This document shows, one piece after another, positions 8,304-15,926 of a stretch of DNA of 64,000 nucleotides; within the stretch, counting starts at the first letter, position 1; each line of letters opens with the position of its first letter. The translations under genes and the position numbers were made by a program. Source of the DNA: Parahaliea mediterranea (GTDB lineage: Bacteria > Pseudomonadota > Gammaproteobacteria > Pseudomonadales > Halieaceae). Location of the stretch: assembly GCF_003402235.1 (NCBI RefSeq), contig NZ_QEWO01000001.1, positions 1,178,001 to 1,242,000 on the forward strand, read 5' to 3'. A model generated the notes under the pieces. That model saw nothing but the letters and a program-made list of their open reading frames with translations, made no database searches and was not told where the DNA came from.

Positions 8304-9068
8304 CTAGAACGCGTCCGGGCGCAGCATGGCGTCCGAGCCGCCGTCCACAAAGAACACCGACCCGCAGACAAAATCCGCCTCCGGGCTCAGCATAAAGCGC
8401 ATCACATTGGCGATGTGCGCCGGGCTGGCCATGCCGCCCCAGGGCACACTGGCCTGGAAGTCGCGCATGGTCTGGCCCAATTGCTCGTCGGCAAACACCT
8501 GGTCGGTGAGGGGCGTCTGGGTAATGCCGGGCGCCACCGCGTTCAGGCGCACCCCGGCCTTGGCGTAGGCCACCACGTTGCGCCGCATCCACATGGTAAT
8601 GGCGCGCTTGGAGCCGGCGTAGGCGGTGTGGCCGTCGGCCTGCTCCACCGCCGCGCAGGCGGCAGCTTCATCGCCCGACAGGCAGGCTTCAACAAAGGCG
8701 TTCTCCGCCGGCATCATCGGCGCGGAGTTGGAGGCAACAATCAGTACCGTGCCGCGCCGCTTGGCCACCAGGTCCTTGAGGCCCTCAATGGTTTTCACCG
8801 CGGCAAAGTAATTCACCTGGGCGATCAGGCTCAGGGGCCGGGCCACTGGCGGCAGGCCGGCGCAGGCAATAAAGCCATCAAGGCCATCCGGCGCGCGCTC
8901 GGTGACGCCAGCCACGGCCGCCTGGCGCCCCTCGGCGGTGGACAGGTCGGCGATGATGTCACCCTCTTTGATATCCACGGATATCACCTGATGCCCGGCC
9001 TCGACCAGTTGCTTGCGCAGTTCTCCGCCAATCCCGGTGGCGCCGCCGGTCATTGCATAGATGCCCAT
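8304..9068 (-). CDS. SDR oxidoreductase, 3-alpha-hydroxysteroid dehydrogenase-like
   Basis: A 254-residue classical short-chain dehydrogenase. The cofactor loop is TGGATGIG (7-14), the catalytic Ser is in VASNS (about 113), and Tyr150/Lys154 lie in AYAGSK. The residues after strand 2 (VDIKEGDIIADLSTAEGR), the insertion before the active-site Tyr, and the C-terminal VDGGSDAMLRP closely recall Comamonas 3-alpha-hydroxysteroid dehydrogenase/carbonyl reductase. It would therefore oxidise a ring hydroxyl with NAD(P). Start ATG 9068 has AGGAG upstream; a longer open frame to 9176 is not supported. Its neighbours suggest a role in polycyclic or terpenoid substrate use. Confidence 0.88.
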   Translation of the reverse strand: MGIYAMTGGATGIGGELRKQLVEAGHQVISVDIKEGDIIADLSTAEGRQAAVAGVTERAPDGLDGFIACAGLPPVARPLSLIAQVNYFAAVKTIEGLKDLVAKRRGTVLIVASNSAPMMPAENAFVEACLSGDEAAACAAVEQADGHTAYAGSKRAITMWMRRNVVAYAKAGVRLNAVAPGITQTPLTDQVFADEQLGQTMRDFQASVPWGGMASPAHIANVMRFMLSPEADFVCGSVFFVDGGSDAMLRPDAF

Positions 9069-9276
9069 GGTGTTGCTCCTGATGTCCTGGTTTTTGAGGG
9101 CTGGATTGTTGCCTATTCGGGGCGGGGGATGAAGGGGGCCCAGGTGGCGCGGCGCGGCGCCATCACGCTGGCTCAAGTGGTTGTACCGGCAGCCGCGCGA
9201 TGACCGTTAATCCACATCACGGGCCCGGGGCGTGGCAGCGGCGCCCTCCGCCACCGCTGCCCGCCCCCGCGTTGCA

Positions 9277-11778
9277 TCAAAAGTTGTAGCGCAGCTCCAC
9301 CCCGTACATGCGCGGCTCGCTGCGCCGGTCCCAGGACGGGGAGCCATCGGAGAAGACCGATGCGGTTTCGCCACCCAGGCCGCCCGGGTCCACGTTCTCC
9401 GGCTCCCAGTCGGTGGCATTCACCACAAACGCGCCCATTTCCCACTGGTCACTCGGGCTGTAGTAGGTGAGGCGGGCATTGAGCTGTTCTTTTTCATCGG
9501 AATCCGGGCAGCTGCTGAAGGGCAGGCCCTCCAGGTCGCCGGTGGCGGAATCATCCGACAGCACCAGTTGGCCGTCGATTTCGGTAAAGCGGTAGATGTC
9601 GGAGGAGCGCCCTTGTGCAGCGTTGTTCACCACAAAGGTGCAGCTGTCGCGCTCCACCCCGTCGGCGTAGCTGTAGGCGGCGGACAGTTCCAGCCGCGCC
9701 CCGCTGTCGAAGTCCCAGGTGTAGTTGCCGCCCACACTGAAGTTCAGGTCGGGGGAGCGGGCGAAGTCCTCGCCGGAGCGGTCGATCACCTGGCAGGCGC
9801 CGTCCACCACGGTGCGGTCGGCGCGGCGGGTGTATTCGGCATCCAGCAGGCCGGTGTTGAAGAACAGCTCCAGCGCGGGAATGGGCAGCCAGCTGATGCT
9901 GATCTCGGCGCCGTCGCCCTCCACGTCGGAGGTCTCGAACAGGTAGGCGCCGGTGCTTGAATTCAGGCAGGCGCCCTCGATAAAGCGCAGTTCCTGCAGG
10001 TTGTCGTATTCGTAGCGGAACACCGCAGCGTTCACCCGCAGGGTGTTGTCGAACCAGCTGGATTTCATGCCGATTTCGTAGTTGGTGACCTCTTCCGGGT
10101 CGAAGGCCGGGGCCAGGATTTCGCCGGCGCTGTTAAAGCCCCCAGCCTTGTAGCCTTCGGAGTAGGAGGCGTAAAGCAGCACATCGTCGGCCACCGCCCA
10201 GTCCACCACGAAGCGCGGCGTTACCTGGGACCAGCTCTCCTCGGACACCAGGTAGCCCAGCTCGCCGTTCGGGTCGTAGTTGCCGTTGGCGTCGATGCGG
10301 GTTTCAGTGGGGAAGGCAAAGGCCAGCACGTACTCGTTGAATTCCACGTAGCGGCCAAACTCTTTGTTGTCGTCGGTGTAGCGCAGGCCGGCGGTCAGGG
10401 AGAGGGTGTCGGTCAGGTCGAAGGTGGCGTCGGCAAAGGCGGCGTAGGATTCGTACTCGCCGTCAATGAAGATGTTCTCGTTGAAATCGACGCCGGAATT
10501 GTAGGCGTCAAAGCCGCTGTCGAAGGCGCGGCGATTGTACGGGTCGGCAATCACCTGAAAGGCAATATCCAGCGGCTGGCCCGGCATCAGGGCGCTGTAG
10601 GGCAGGCCAATTTCACGCTCAGCAATCAGCTTGTCGAGGGACTCCGGCCCCAGGGTAATGCCGCTCTGCTGGCGGGCGTGCTCCCAGGTGTAGTTGACGC
10701 CGGTGGTCCAGCGCCAGCGCTCGCCGAATTCACCGTCCAAGCGGAATTCCTGGCTGAACTGCTTGTTGCGCTCGCGGTTGAGGTCGTTAAAGCGGTACAG
10801 CAACTCGGCGGAGCCGTCTTTCTCTTCGGGGTTGAAGGTGCTGTATTTGCGCCAGGCGGTGATGGAGGTGAGGGTGGCGGCGCCCAAATCCCAGGTGACG
10901 TGCAGCGAGCTGCCAAACAGGTAGCGGGTTTCGGCCAGGCGCTCTTCGCTCTCTACCTTGGTGAAGCCCGGGCCGTTGTCCCGCGGCCCCCATACGGCGC
11001 TGGAGGCGGGGCGGGAATCCTGGTCCACCTCGTCGTATTCCGCGCGCAGGATGATGTCCAGGCTGTCGGTGGGCAACCAGCGCAGCTGGGCGTTCACGGA
11101 CTTGTTGTAGCGCCGCGCCAGGTCGTCGCCGTTGAACAGGTTGTCCACCCAGCCGTCGCGCTTGTCGTACAAAAGGCCCGTGCGGAAGTAGAGGCTATCG
11201 GTCAGGGGCAGGTTGAACACGCCCTCCAGCTGGCGGCGGTCGTAGTTGCCAAGGGTGGCCCGGGCCCAGCCCTCGGTCTCGTTCACCGGCTTGTTGGTCA
11301 CGTACTGGATGGCGCCCGCCGCCGCGTTGCGCCCGAACAGGGTGCCCTGAGGGCCGTTCAGAATCTCCACCCGGGCGATGTCGTTGAAGGCCACCTTGGA
11401 GCCGCCGGAGCGCCCCACATACACGCCATCCACGTACACGCCCACCGCCGGGTCGGCGCCGATGCCGAAGTCGTCGGTGCCAATGCCGCGAATGGCGTAG
11501 TTGGGCTGGTTGGCGCCGCCGGAAATATCCACGTTGGGGGTAAAGGCGCCCAGGTCGCCAATGTCCCGGGCGGCGAGGTTGTCAATGCGCTGCTCGCCGA
11601 AGGCCTCGACGGAAATAGGCACATCCTGCAGGCCCTCTTCGCGTTTCTGGGCGGTTACCAGTACCTCTTCCAGGCCCTGAGCCCAGGCCCCCGGGCCGGC
11701 GATGGTGGAATAAACCGTAGCGAAAACAGCGGTGGCGAGCAGCGTACGCTGCCGGCTTCCGCGAGCGGATACAGACAT
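9277..11778 (-). CDS. TonB-dependent outer membrane receptor
   Basis: An 833-residue receptor. A signal peptide of about 33 residues is followed by a TonB-box-like LEEVLVTAQKRE and a plug domain with QDVPISVEAF, the RGIGTDDFG region and the RVEILNGPQGTLFGRNA segment. A 22-strand barrel then ends in the aromatic terminus YGVELRYNF. The VTAQKRE and GPQGTLFG pattern belongs to the large sphingomonad/marine group of receptors for organic nutrients rather than the classical siderophore type. Substrate is not readable from sequence. It lies between the SDR gene and a TetR gene on the same strand, so it may be controlled by that TetR. Confidence 0.93.
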   Translation of the reverse strand: MSVSARGSRQRTLLATAVFATVYSTIAGPGAWAQGLEEVLVTAQKREEGLQDVPISVEAFGEQRIDNLAARDIGDLGAFTPNVDISGGANQPNYAIRGIGTDDFGIGADPAVGVYVDGVYVGRSGGSKVAFNDIARVEILNGPQGTLFGRNAAAGAIQYVTNKPVNETEGWARATLGNYDRRQLEGVFNLPLTDSLYFRTGLLYDKRDGWVDNLFNGDDLARRYNKSVNAQLRWLPTDSLDIILRAEYDEVDQDSRPASSAVWGPRDNGPGFTKVESEERLAETRYLFGSSLHVTWDLGAATLTSITAWRKYSTFNPEEKDGSAELLYRFNDLNRERNKQFSQEFRLDGEFGERWRWTTGVNYTWEHARQQSGITLGPESLDKLIAEREIGLPYSALMPGQPLDIAFQVIADPYNRRAFDSGFDAYNSGVDFNENIFIDGEYESYAAFADATFDLTDTLSLTAGLRYTDDNKEFGRYVEFNEYVLAFAFPTETRIDANGNYDPNGELGYLVSEESWSQVTPRFVVDWAVADDVLLYASYSEGYKAGGFNSAGEILAPAFDPEEVTNYEIGMKSSWFDNTLRVNAAVFRYEYDNLQELRFIEGACLNSSTGAYLFETSDVEGDGAEISISWLPIPALELFFNTGLLDAEYTRRADRTVVDGACQVIDRSGEDFARSPDLNFSVGGNYTWDFDSGARLELSAAYSYADGVERDSCTFVVNNAAQGRSSDIYRFTEIDGQLVLSDDSATGDLEGLPFSSCPDSDEKEQLNARLTYYSPSDQWEMGAFVVNATDWEPENVDPGGLGGETASVFSDGSPSWDRRSEPRMYGVELRYNF

Positions 11779-11928
11779 GACAACCCCCTGGCTTTTGCGC
11801 CCTGTGGCGCTTGTTTTTAGTTCATTGCCGGCCCGCCGGCCAGCCGCAGCGGCGCGCTGGGTGGCCGGCTGCCAACGCAGTTTGCCCCAGAGCCGGGCGC
11901 GGCGGCAACAGGAATTGGTACGTTTGTA

Positions 11929-12633
11929 CTAGCTTTTGCCGGTGGCGCCCCGGGCCCCCAGCTGCAGACTGACATGGCGGTGCAGAATCCGCCGGGCCTC
12001 TTCTTCGCCCAGCTCGCCGAAGGTCAGTTCCGCCTCCAGGCGATAGATCAGCCCCAGGCCAATCTGGGCGTCGGAGGCGGGGTCGTCACTGCCCGCCCGC
12101 TCCAGCAGGGCGCTGACCTCGCTGGCAAACTGCCGCTCCTGGGCCTCGCTCAGGGCGCGCAGGCCGGCGTCGCGGCGGGCCTCGTGCTTGAAGGCGAGCT
12201 CAATGCTGCGATCTTCCACCGCCGCCGCCTGGCTGATCACGTGCTCCGCCAGCACACCGGCAATCTCCCGCACCAGCTGCTCACGCTGCTCTCGCTGCGT
12301 CGGCGGTTCCTGCTGCTGCCCCCCGTCTTCGCCCGCCTCCGCGCGCTGCAGGCAGTCGAGCAACTGCTGCTGCAGGGCCACCACCGCTCCCGCGCGCTGC
12401 CTGGCAAACTGGGTGAAGGCCTCGCTGAGCAGCTGGCCGATATCGCTGAAGTAATAGGTGGTGGCCGCCAGTGGCACGCCGGCCTCCCTGGCCACCGCCC
12501 GGTGGCGCACGGCGCGAATACCCTCCCGGGCAATCAGGCGCAGGGTGGCTTCGAGAATTTGCTGGTGGCGCAGGCGCCCCTCGGCGCGACGCTGACGGCC
12601 ACCCTGTTTACGTTTGATACTGGCTTCTGGCAT
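11929..12633 (-). CDS. TetR-family transcriptional regulator
   Basis: A 234-residue regulator. The TetR helix-turn-helix lies at about residues 22-68 (RHQQILEATLRLIAREG, then HRAVAREAGVPLAATTYYF). The C-terminal ligand domain is all-helical with a glutamate/glutamine-rich linker (EDGGQQQEPPTQREQREQ). I use ATG 12633; the frame is open 82 codons further but that extension has no family likeness and overlaps the upstream region of the divergent DUF35 gene. It sits between the TonB receptor (same strand) and the DUF35-thiolase pair (opposite strand), so either may be its target. Confidence 0.85.
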   Translation of the reverse strand: MPEASIKRKQGGRQRRAEGRLRHQQILEATLRLIAREGIRAVRHRAVAREAGVPLAATTYYFSDIGQLLSEAFTQFARQRAGAVVALQQQLLDCLQRAEAGEDGGQQQEPPTQREQREQLVREIAGVLAEHVISQAAAVEDRSIELAFKHEARRDAGLRALSEAQERQFASEVSALLERAGSDDPASDAQIGLGLIYRLEAELTFGELGEEEARRILHRHVSLQLGARGATGKS

Positions 12634-12793
12634 GCCCCGCACTGTGCCGCGAAGCGCCCGGTGGCGCAAGCGCGGGCAAGTTGGCAGGGGCAGGTCTGCA
12701 TTGATAAACCCCCGGCTCAGGGCCTTGGGCGGCACCTTCCGCCGGGGCAGGCCCGGTAGTACTCTGTGCCGCGATTTTTCAGGAGGCAGCCCG

Positions 12794-13237
12794 ATGAGCG
12801 ACCCGATGAGCAACAAACCCCACGCAGCCGCCATTGAGGGCTGGCATACCCTGGGTGAACAACCCCACCTGATCGGCACCCGCTGCTGTGGCTGCGGTAC
12901 TTACTTCTTCCCCAAGCAGACCCACTACTGCAAGAACCCGGACTGCGACAGCAGCGAGTTCGAGGAAGTGGAGCTGAGCCGCACCGGCACGGTGTGGAGC
13001 TACACCAACGCCTGCTACAAGCCGCCGGCGCCCTTTGTGGCCGCCGAGCCCTTCGAGCCCTACACCATTGCCGCCGTGCAACTGGAGAAGGAGCAGATGA
13101 CGGTGCTGGGCCAGGTGGTGGAAGGCGTCTCGACGGCAGACCTGAAGGTTGGCATGCCGATGGAGCTGGTGCTGGAGACCCTGCACGAGACAGAGGACGA
13201 CATCAAAGTCACCTGGAAATGGAAGCCGGTCGCCTGA
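12794..13237 (+). CDS. DUF35 zinc-ribbon/OB-fold acyl-CoA-binding protein
   Basis: A 147-residue protein with a rubredoxin-like zinc ribbon (Cys31/32, Cys34, Cys46 and Cys51 in the RCCGCG and HYCKNPDC segments) followed by an OB fold (GTVWSYTN, AVQLEKEQMTVLGQV). DUF35 proteins are obligate partners of thiolase-like enzymes, for example BbsA in benzylsuccinate degradation and ChsH2 with the aldolase Ltp2 in steroid side-chain cleavage. The gene next door is such a thiolase. Start ATG 12794 has a consensus AGGAGG seven bases upstream (12781-12786). A second in-frame ATG lies four codons on. Confidence 0.87.
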   Translation: MSDPMSNKPHAAAIEGWHTLGEQPHLIGTRCCGCGTYFFPKQTHYCKNPDCDSSEFEEVELSRTGTVWSYTNACYKPPAPFVAAEPFEPYTIAAVQLEKEQMTVLGQVVEGVSTADLKVGMPMELVLETLHETEDDIKVTWKWKPVA

Positions 13238-13264
13238 GGGCGCCAACGGTAAGCGGAGAATATT

Positions 13265-14452
13265 ATGTCCAATGAAATCGCCATCCTCGGCGCCGGCATG
13301 CACCCCTGGGGCAAGTGGGGGCACAACTTTGTCGAATACGGCGTGGCCGCCGCCCGCGAAGCACTGGCAGACGCCGGCGTGCCGTGGCGCGACGTGCGCT
13401 TTGTGTCCGGCGGCGCCACCGTGCGCTGCGGCTACCCCGGCTATGTGGCCGGCGCCACCTTCGCCCAGGCGCTTGGCTGGCAGGGCGCCGAGGTGAACAC
13501 CTCCTACGCCGCCTGCGCCTCGGGCTCCCAGGCCCTGGCGGCGGCGCGCAACAAAATCCTGGCCGGCGAGTGCGAAGTGGCGCTGGTGGTTGGCGCCGAC
13601 ACCACCCCCAAGGGCTTTCTGGCCCCGGCCGGCGGCTATCGCCCGGAGGACCCGGACTGGGTGCGCTTTTACCTCGGCATCACCAACCCCACCTACTTTG
13701 CCCTGTACGCCCGCCGCCGCATGGACCTTTACGGCGACACCCAGGCGGACTTTGCCAAGGTGAAGGTGAAAAACGCCGCCGCCGGCAGCAAGAACCCCCG
13801 CGCGCGCTACAAAAAATGCTTTACCGAAGAAGACGTGGCGGCCTCGGCCATGGTGGCGGACCCGCTGCGGCTGATGGACATCTGCGCCACCTCCGACGGC
13901 GGCGCGGCGCTGATCGTCTCCAGCGTCGACTACGCCAAGCGTATCGGCAAGGGCGACGCCCCGCGCATTGCCGCCATTTCCACCGTCACCCCGAGCTTTG
14001 CCAGCGGCGTGGTGGAAATGCCCGACATTGCCACCGACTCCGCCGCAGCCGAGGGCATTGACGCCCAGAGCTTCCGCGCCGCCCTGCCGATCAAGGCCTA
14101 CGAGGAAGCGGGCATCGGCCCGGAAGACGTGGACGTGGCCGAAGTGTACGACCTGTCCACCGCCCTGGAGCTGGACTGGATTGAAGACCTGCGCCTGTGC
14201 GAGCGCGGCGACGCCGCCAAGCTGCTGCGCGCCGGCGACACCAGCATCGGCGGCCGCATTCCGGTTAACCCCTCCGGCGGCCTGGCCTGCTTTGGCGAGG
14301 CGGTGCCGGCCCAGGCCCTGGCCCAGGTCTGTGAGTTGACCTGGCAGCTGCGCGGCCAGAGCGGCGAGCGCCAGGTGCAGGGCGCGAAGGTGGGCATTAC
14401 CGCCAACCAGGGCCTGTTCGGCCACGGCAGCTCCGTCATCATCAAGCGCTGA
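13265..14452 (+). CDS. Thiolase-family (SCP2-thiolase/lipid-transfer type) protein
   Basis: A 395-residue thiolase-fold protein with the nucleophile cysteine in YAACASGSQA (Cys84). The region where ordinary thiolases have the GHP histidine reads GGLACFGEAVPAQ, with no histidine. The C-terminal loop is NQGLFGHGSSV, which lacks the second catalytic cysteine. This matches the lipid-transfer/SCP-x-like subgroup that works with a DUF35 partner, as thiolase or as aldolase (retro-aldol release of a side chain). GGAG precedes the ATG, and the DUF35 gene ends 27 bases upstream, so the two are co-transcribed. Thiolase versus aldolase activity cannot be settled from sequence. Confidence 0.85.
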   Translation: MSNEIAILGAGMHPWGKWGHNFVEYGVAAAREALADAGVPWRDVRFVSGGATVRCGYPGYVAGATFAQALGWQGAEVNTSYAACASGSQALAAARNKILAGECEVALVVGADTTPKGFLAPAGGYRPEDPDWVRFYLGITNPTYFALYARRRMDLYGDTQADFAKVKVKNAAAGSKNPRARYKKCFTEEDVAASAMVADPLRLMDICATSDGGAALIVSSVDYAKRIGKGDAPRIAAISTVTPSFASGVVEMPDIATDSAAAEGIDAQSFRAALPIKAYEEAGIGPEDVDVAEVYDLSTALELDWIEDLRLCERGDAAKLLRAGDTSIGGRIPVNPSGGLACFGEAVPAQALAQVCELTWQLRGQSGERQVQGAKVGITANQGLFGHGSSVIIKR

Positions 14453-14473
14453 GCCGGGCGCATCTGCTCACCG

Positions 14474-14498
14474 GGGGCCGGCCATCGGCCCCTCTCTT
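14474..14498 (+). terminator. Rho-independent-type terminator after the thiolase gene
   Basis: Stem GGGGCCG / CGGCCCC (14474-14480 with 14486-14492), loop GCCAT, then the pyrimidine run TCTCTT. It lies 22 bases after the thiolase stop. Confidence 0.55.
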
Positions 14499-14515
14499 AC
14501 ACCTGCTTTACCCCT

Positions 14516-14536
14516 GCCTGAACGTCTGCTTCAGGC
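14516..14536. terminator. Hairpin at the end of the lyase gene
   Basis: A perfect seven-base inverted repeat GCCTGAA / TTCAGGC with a seven-base loop overlaps the stop codon of the minus-strand lyase gene, facing the thiolase terminator. There is no T-run, so its role as a terminator is inferred from position only. Confidence 0.35.
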
Positions 14537-15394
14537 CGTGTTGTCCTCGATGTAGCGCGCGGTGGCCAGTACCCGCCGCGCTTCATCCACGTGCATGGTT
14601 TCCACCAGTTTGCCATCCAGCACCGCCAGGCCCTTGCCGGCCTGCTCCGCCTCGGCCCAGGCGGCCAGTACCCGTTCGGCCCAGTCCACTGCGGTGGCGC
14701 TGGGGCCAAATACCGCGTTGGCGGCGGCAATCTGGCTGGGGTGGATAAGGGTTTTGCCGTCAAAGCCCAGCGCCCTGCCCTGCTCACAAATGGCGTGAAA
14801 GCCATCGGCGTCCTGCAGATCCAGGTACACGCCATCCAGCACCGCCACGCCGGCCAGACGCGCCGCCATCACGGCGCGGCCCAGGGCGTACTGCAGGCCC
14901 AGGCGATCCGGCCGGTGCGGCACGCGCAGCTCAGCGGCCAGGTCGGTGGTGCCCATCACCAGCACGCTCACCGCGGCATGACGGGCAATGGTGTCGGCGG
15001 CGGCAATACCCGCCGGGGTTTCCAGCATGGCCCACAGGCGAATGTCGCGGCGCCCGGCCTCGGCCAGCAGGGTGGCGACGCTGTCCAACTCCTCGTCGCT
15101 CTCCACCTTGGGCAGGCACAGGGTGCCCACGCCGGCTGCGGCCATGGCGCGCAGGTCATCCCGCCCCCAGGGAGTGTTCAGGCCGTTGCAGCGCACCACC
15201 AGCTGGCGCTTGCCATAACCGCCGGCGGCAAGCTGCGCCACCACCGCGTCGCGGGCGGCGGCCTTGGCATCCGGCGCCACGGCGTCTTCTAGGTCGAACA
15301 CCACCGCGTCGCAAGGCAAATCCCGGGCCTTGTCCATGGCGCGCTGGTTGGCGCCCGGCATGTACAGTACCGAGCGCAGGGCTGTTTCAGTCAC
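14531..15394 (-). CDS. CitE/HpcH-family CoA-ester lyase
   Basis: A TIM-barrel enzyme of the HpcH/HpaI aldolase-citrate lyase beta family, 287 residues from GTG 15394. Family marks are SVLYMPGANQRAM at the N-terminus, DLEDAVAP, the metal-binding glutamate in LETPAGI, and aspartate in MGTTDLAAEL. Members cleave malyl-CoA, citramalyl-CoA or similar beta-hydroxyacyl-CoA esters, or hydrolyse them. GCGAGG lies six bases before the GTG, which overlaps the cytochrome gene stop by eight bases. Earlier ATGs up to 15445 would run 59 bases into that gene and are less likely. The true acyl-CoA is unknown. Confidence 0.82.
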   Translation of the reverse strand: MTETALRSVLYMPGANQRAMDKARDLPCDAVVFDLEDAVAPDAKAAARDAVVAQLAAGGYGKRQLVVRCNGLNTPWGRDDLRAMAAAGVGTLCLPKVESDEELDSVATLLAEAGRRDIRLWAMLETPAGIAAADTIARHAAVSVLVMGTTDLAAELRVPHRPDRLGLQYALGRAVMAARLAGVAVLDGVYLDLQDADGFHAICEQGRALGFDGKTLIHPSQIAAANAVFGPSATAVDWAERVLAAWAEAEQAGKGLAVLDGKLVETMHVDEARRVLATARYIEDNTA

Positions 15395-15926
15395 GGGTAT
15401 CCTCGCTGTTTTCGCTGTCATGGCTAATGTCATCGCCGGTGTCATTCGCCGCGCTGCCGCGCACGCTGGCCTGCTTCAGGTAGGCAATCAGGTCGGCGCG
15501 ACGCTGCGGGTCGGGCACCCCCAGGCTCATCATGGTGGAGCCGGGGAACATGGCGCGGGGGTCGGCCAGCCACAAATCCAGCAACTGTGGCGTCCACACA
15601 AATTCGGCGTTCTTGAAGGTGTCTGAATAATAGTCAAAACCCGGCTGCTTGCCCGCCACCCGGCCAAAAATCCGGTACAGGTTGGGGCCGTTGTTGTGAC
15701 CCAGGGCCGGGTCCGGGTAGTGGCAAGTACGGCAGGGGCCAAACACCAGCCGGCCGCGCTCCACGTCACCGGTCAGGGCGGTGCCTGCGCTGGTGGGGAG
15801 CGGTGTTTGGCTAGGCGTGGCAGAGAGCGTAACGGTGCCAGCGCCATCGCCCTGCTCCGCCGGCTGGGCAATACAACCCAGCGGCAGCAGGCACGCCAGC
15901 AACAGGACGGATCGGTACAGGGTCAT
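15387..15926 (-). CDS. Membrane-anchored class I cytochrome c
   Basis: A 179-residue c-type cytochrome with a signal peptide that ends in a lipobox-like PLGC (Cys18). After a low-complexity Ser/Thr/Pro linker comes the heme site CRTCH (Cys65, Cys68, His69), and the likely sixth ligand is Met132 or Met133 in FPGSTMMSLG. The C-terminus is an acidic tail. It overlaps the start of its own upstream neighbour's stop (ATGA with the flavoprotein gene). It would therefore be the periplasmic electron acceptor for the TAT-exported flavoprotein made from the same transcript. Confidence 0.87.
   Translation of the reverse strand: MTLYRSVLLLACLLPLGCIAQPAEQGDGAGTVTLSATPSQTPLPTSAGTALTGDVERGRLVFGPCRTCHYPDPALGHNNGPNLYRIFGRVAGKQPGFDYYSDTFKNAEFVWTPQLLDLWLADPRAMFPGSTMMSLGVPDPQRRADLIAYLKQASVRGSAANDTGDDISHDSENSEDTRD

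Noticed and set aside
9202-9276. Possible terminator hairpins after the first TonB receptor
   Set aside because: CACGGGCCCGGGGCGTG-type repeats are short and irregular, and no T-run follows, so I did not call one.
12779-14425. Long open frame antisense to the DUF35-thiolase pair
   Set aside because: It covers two clearly conserved proteins and has the low-complexity composition of an antisense frame.
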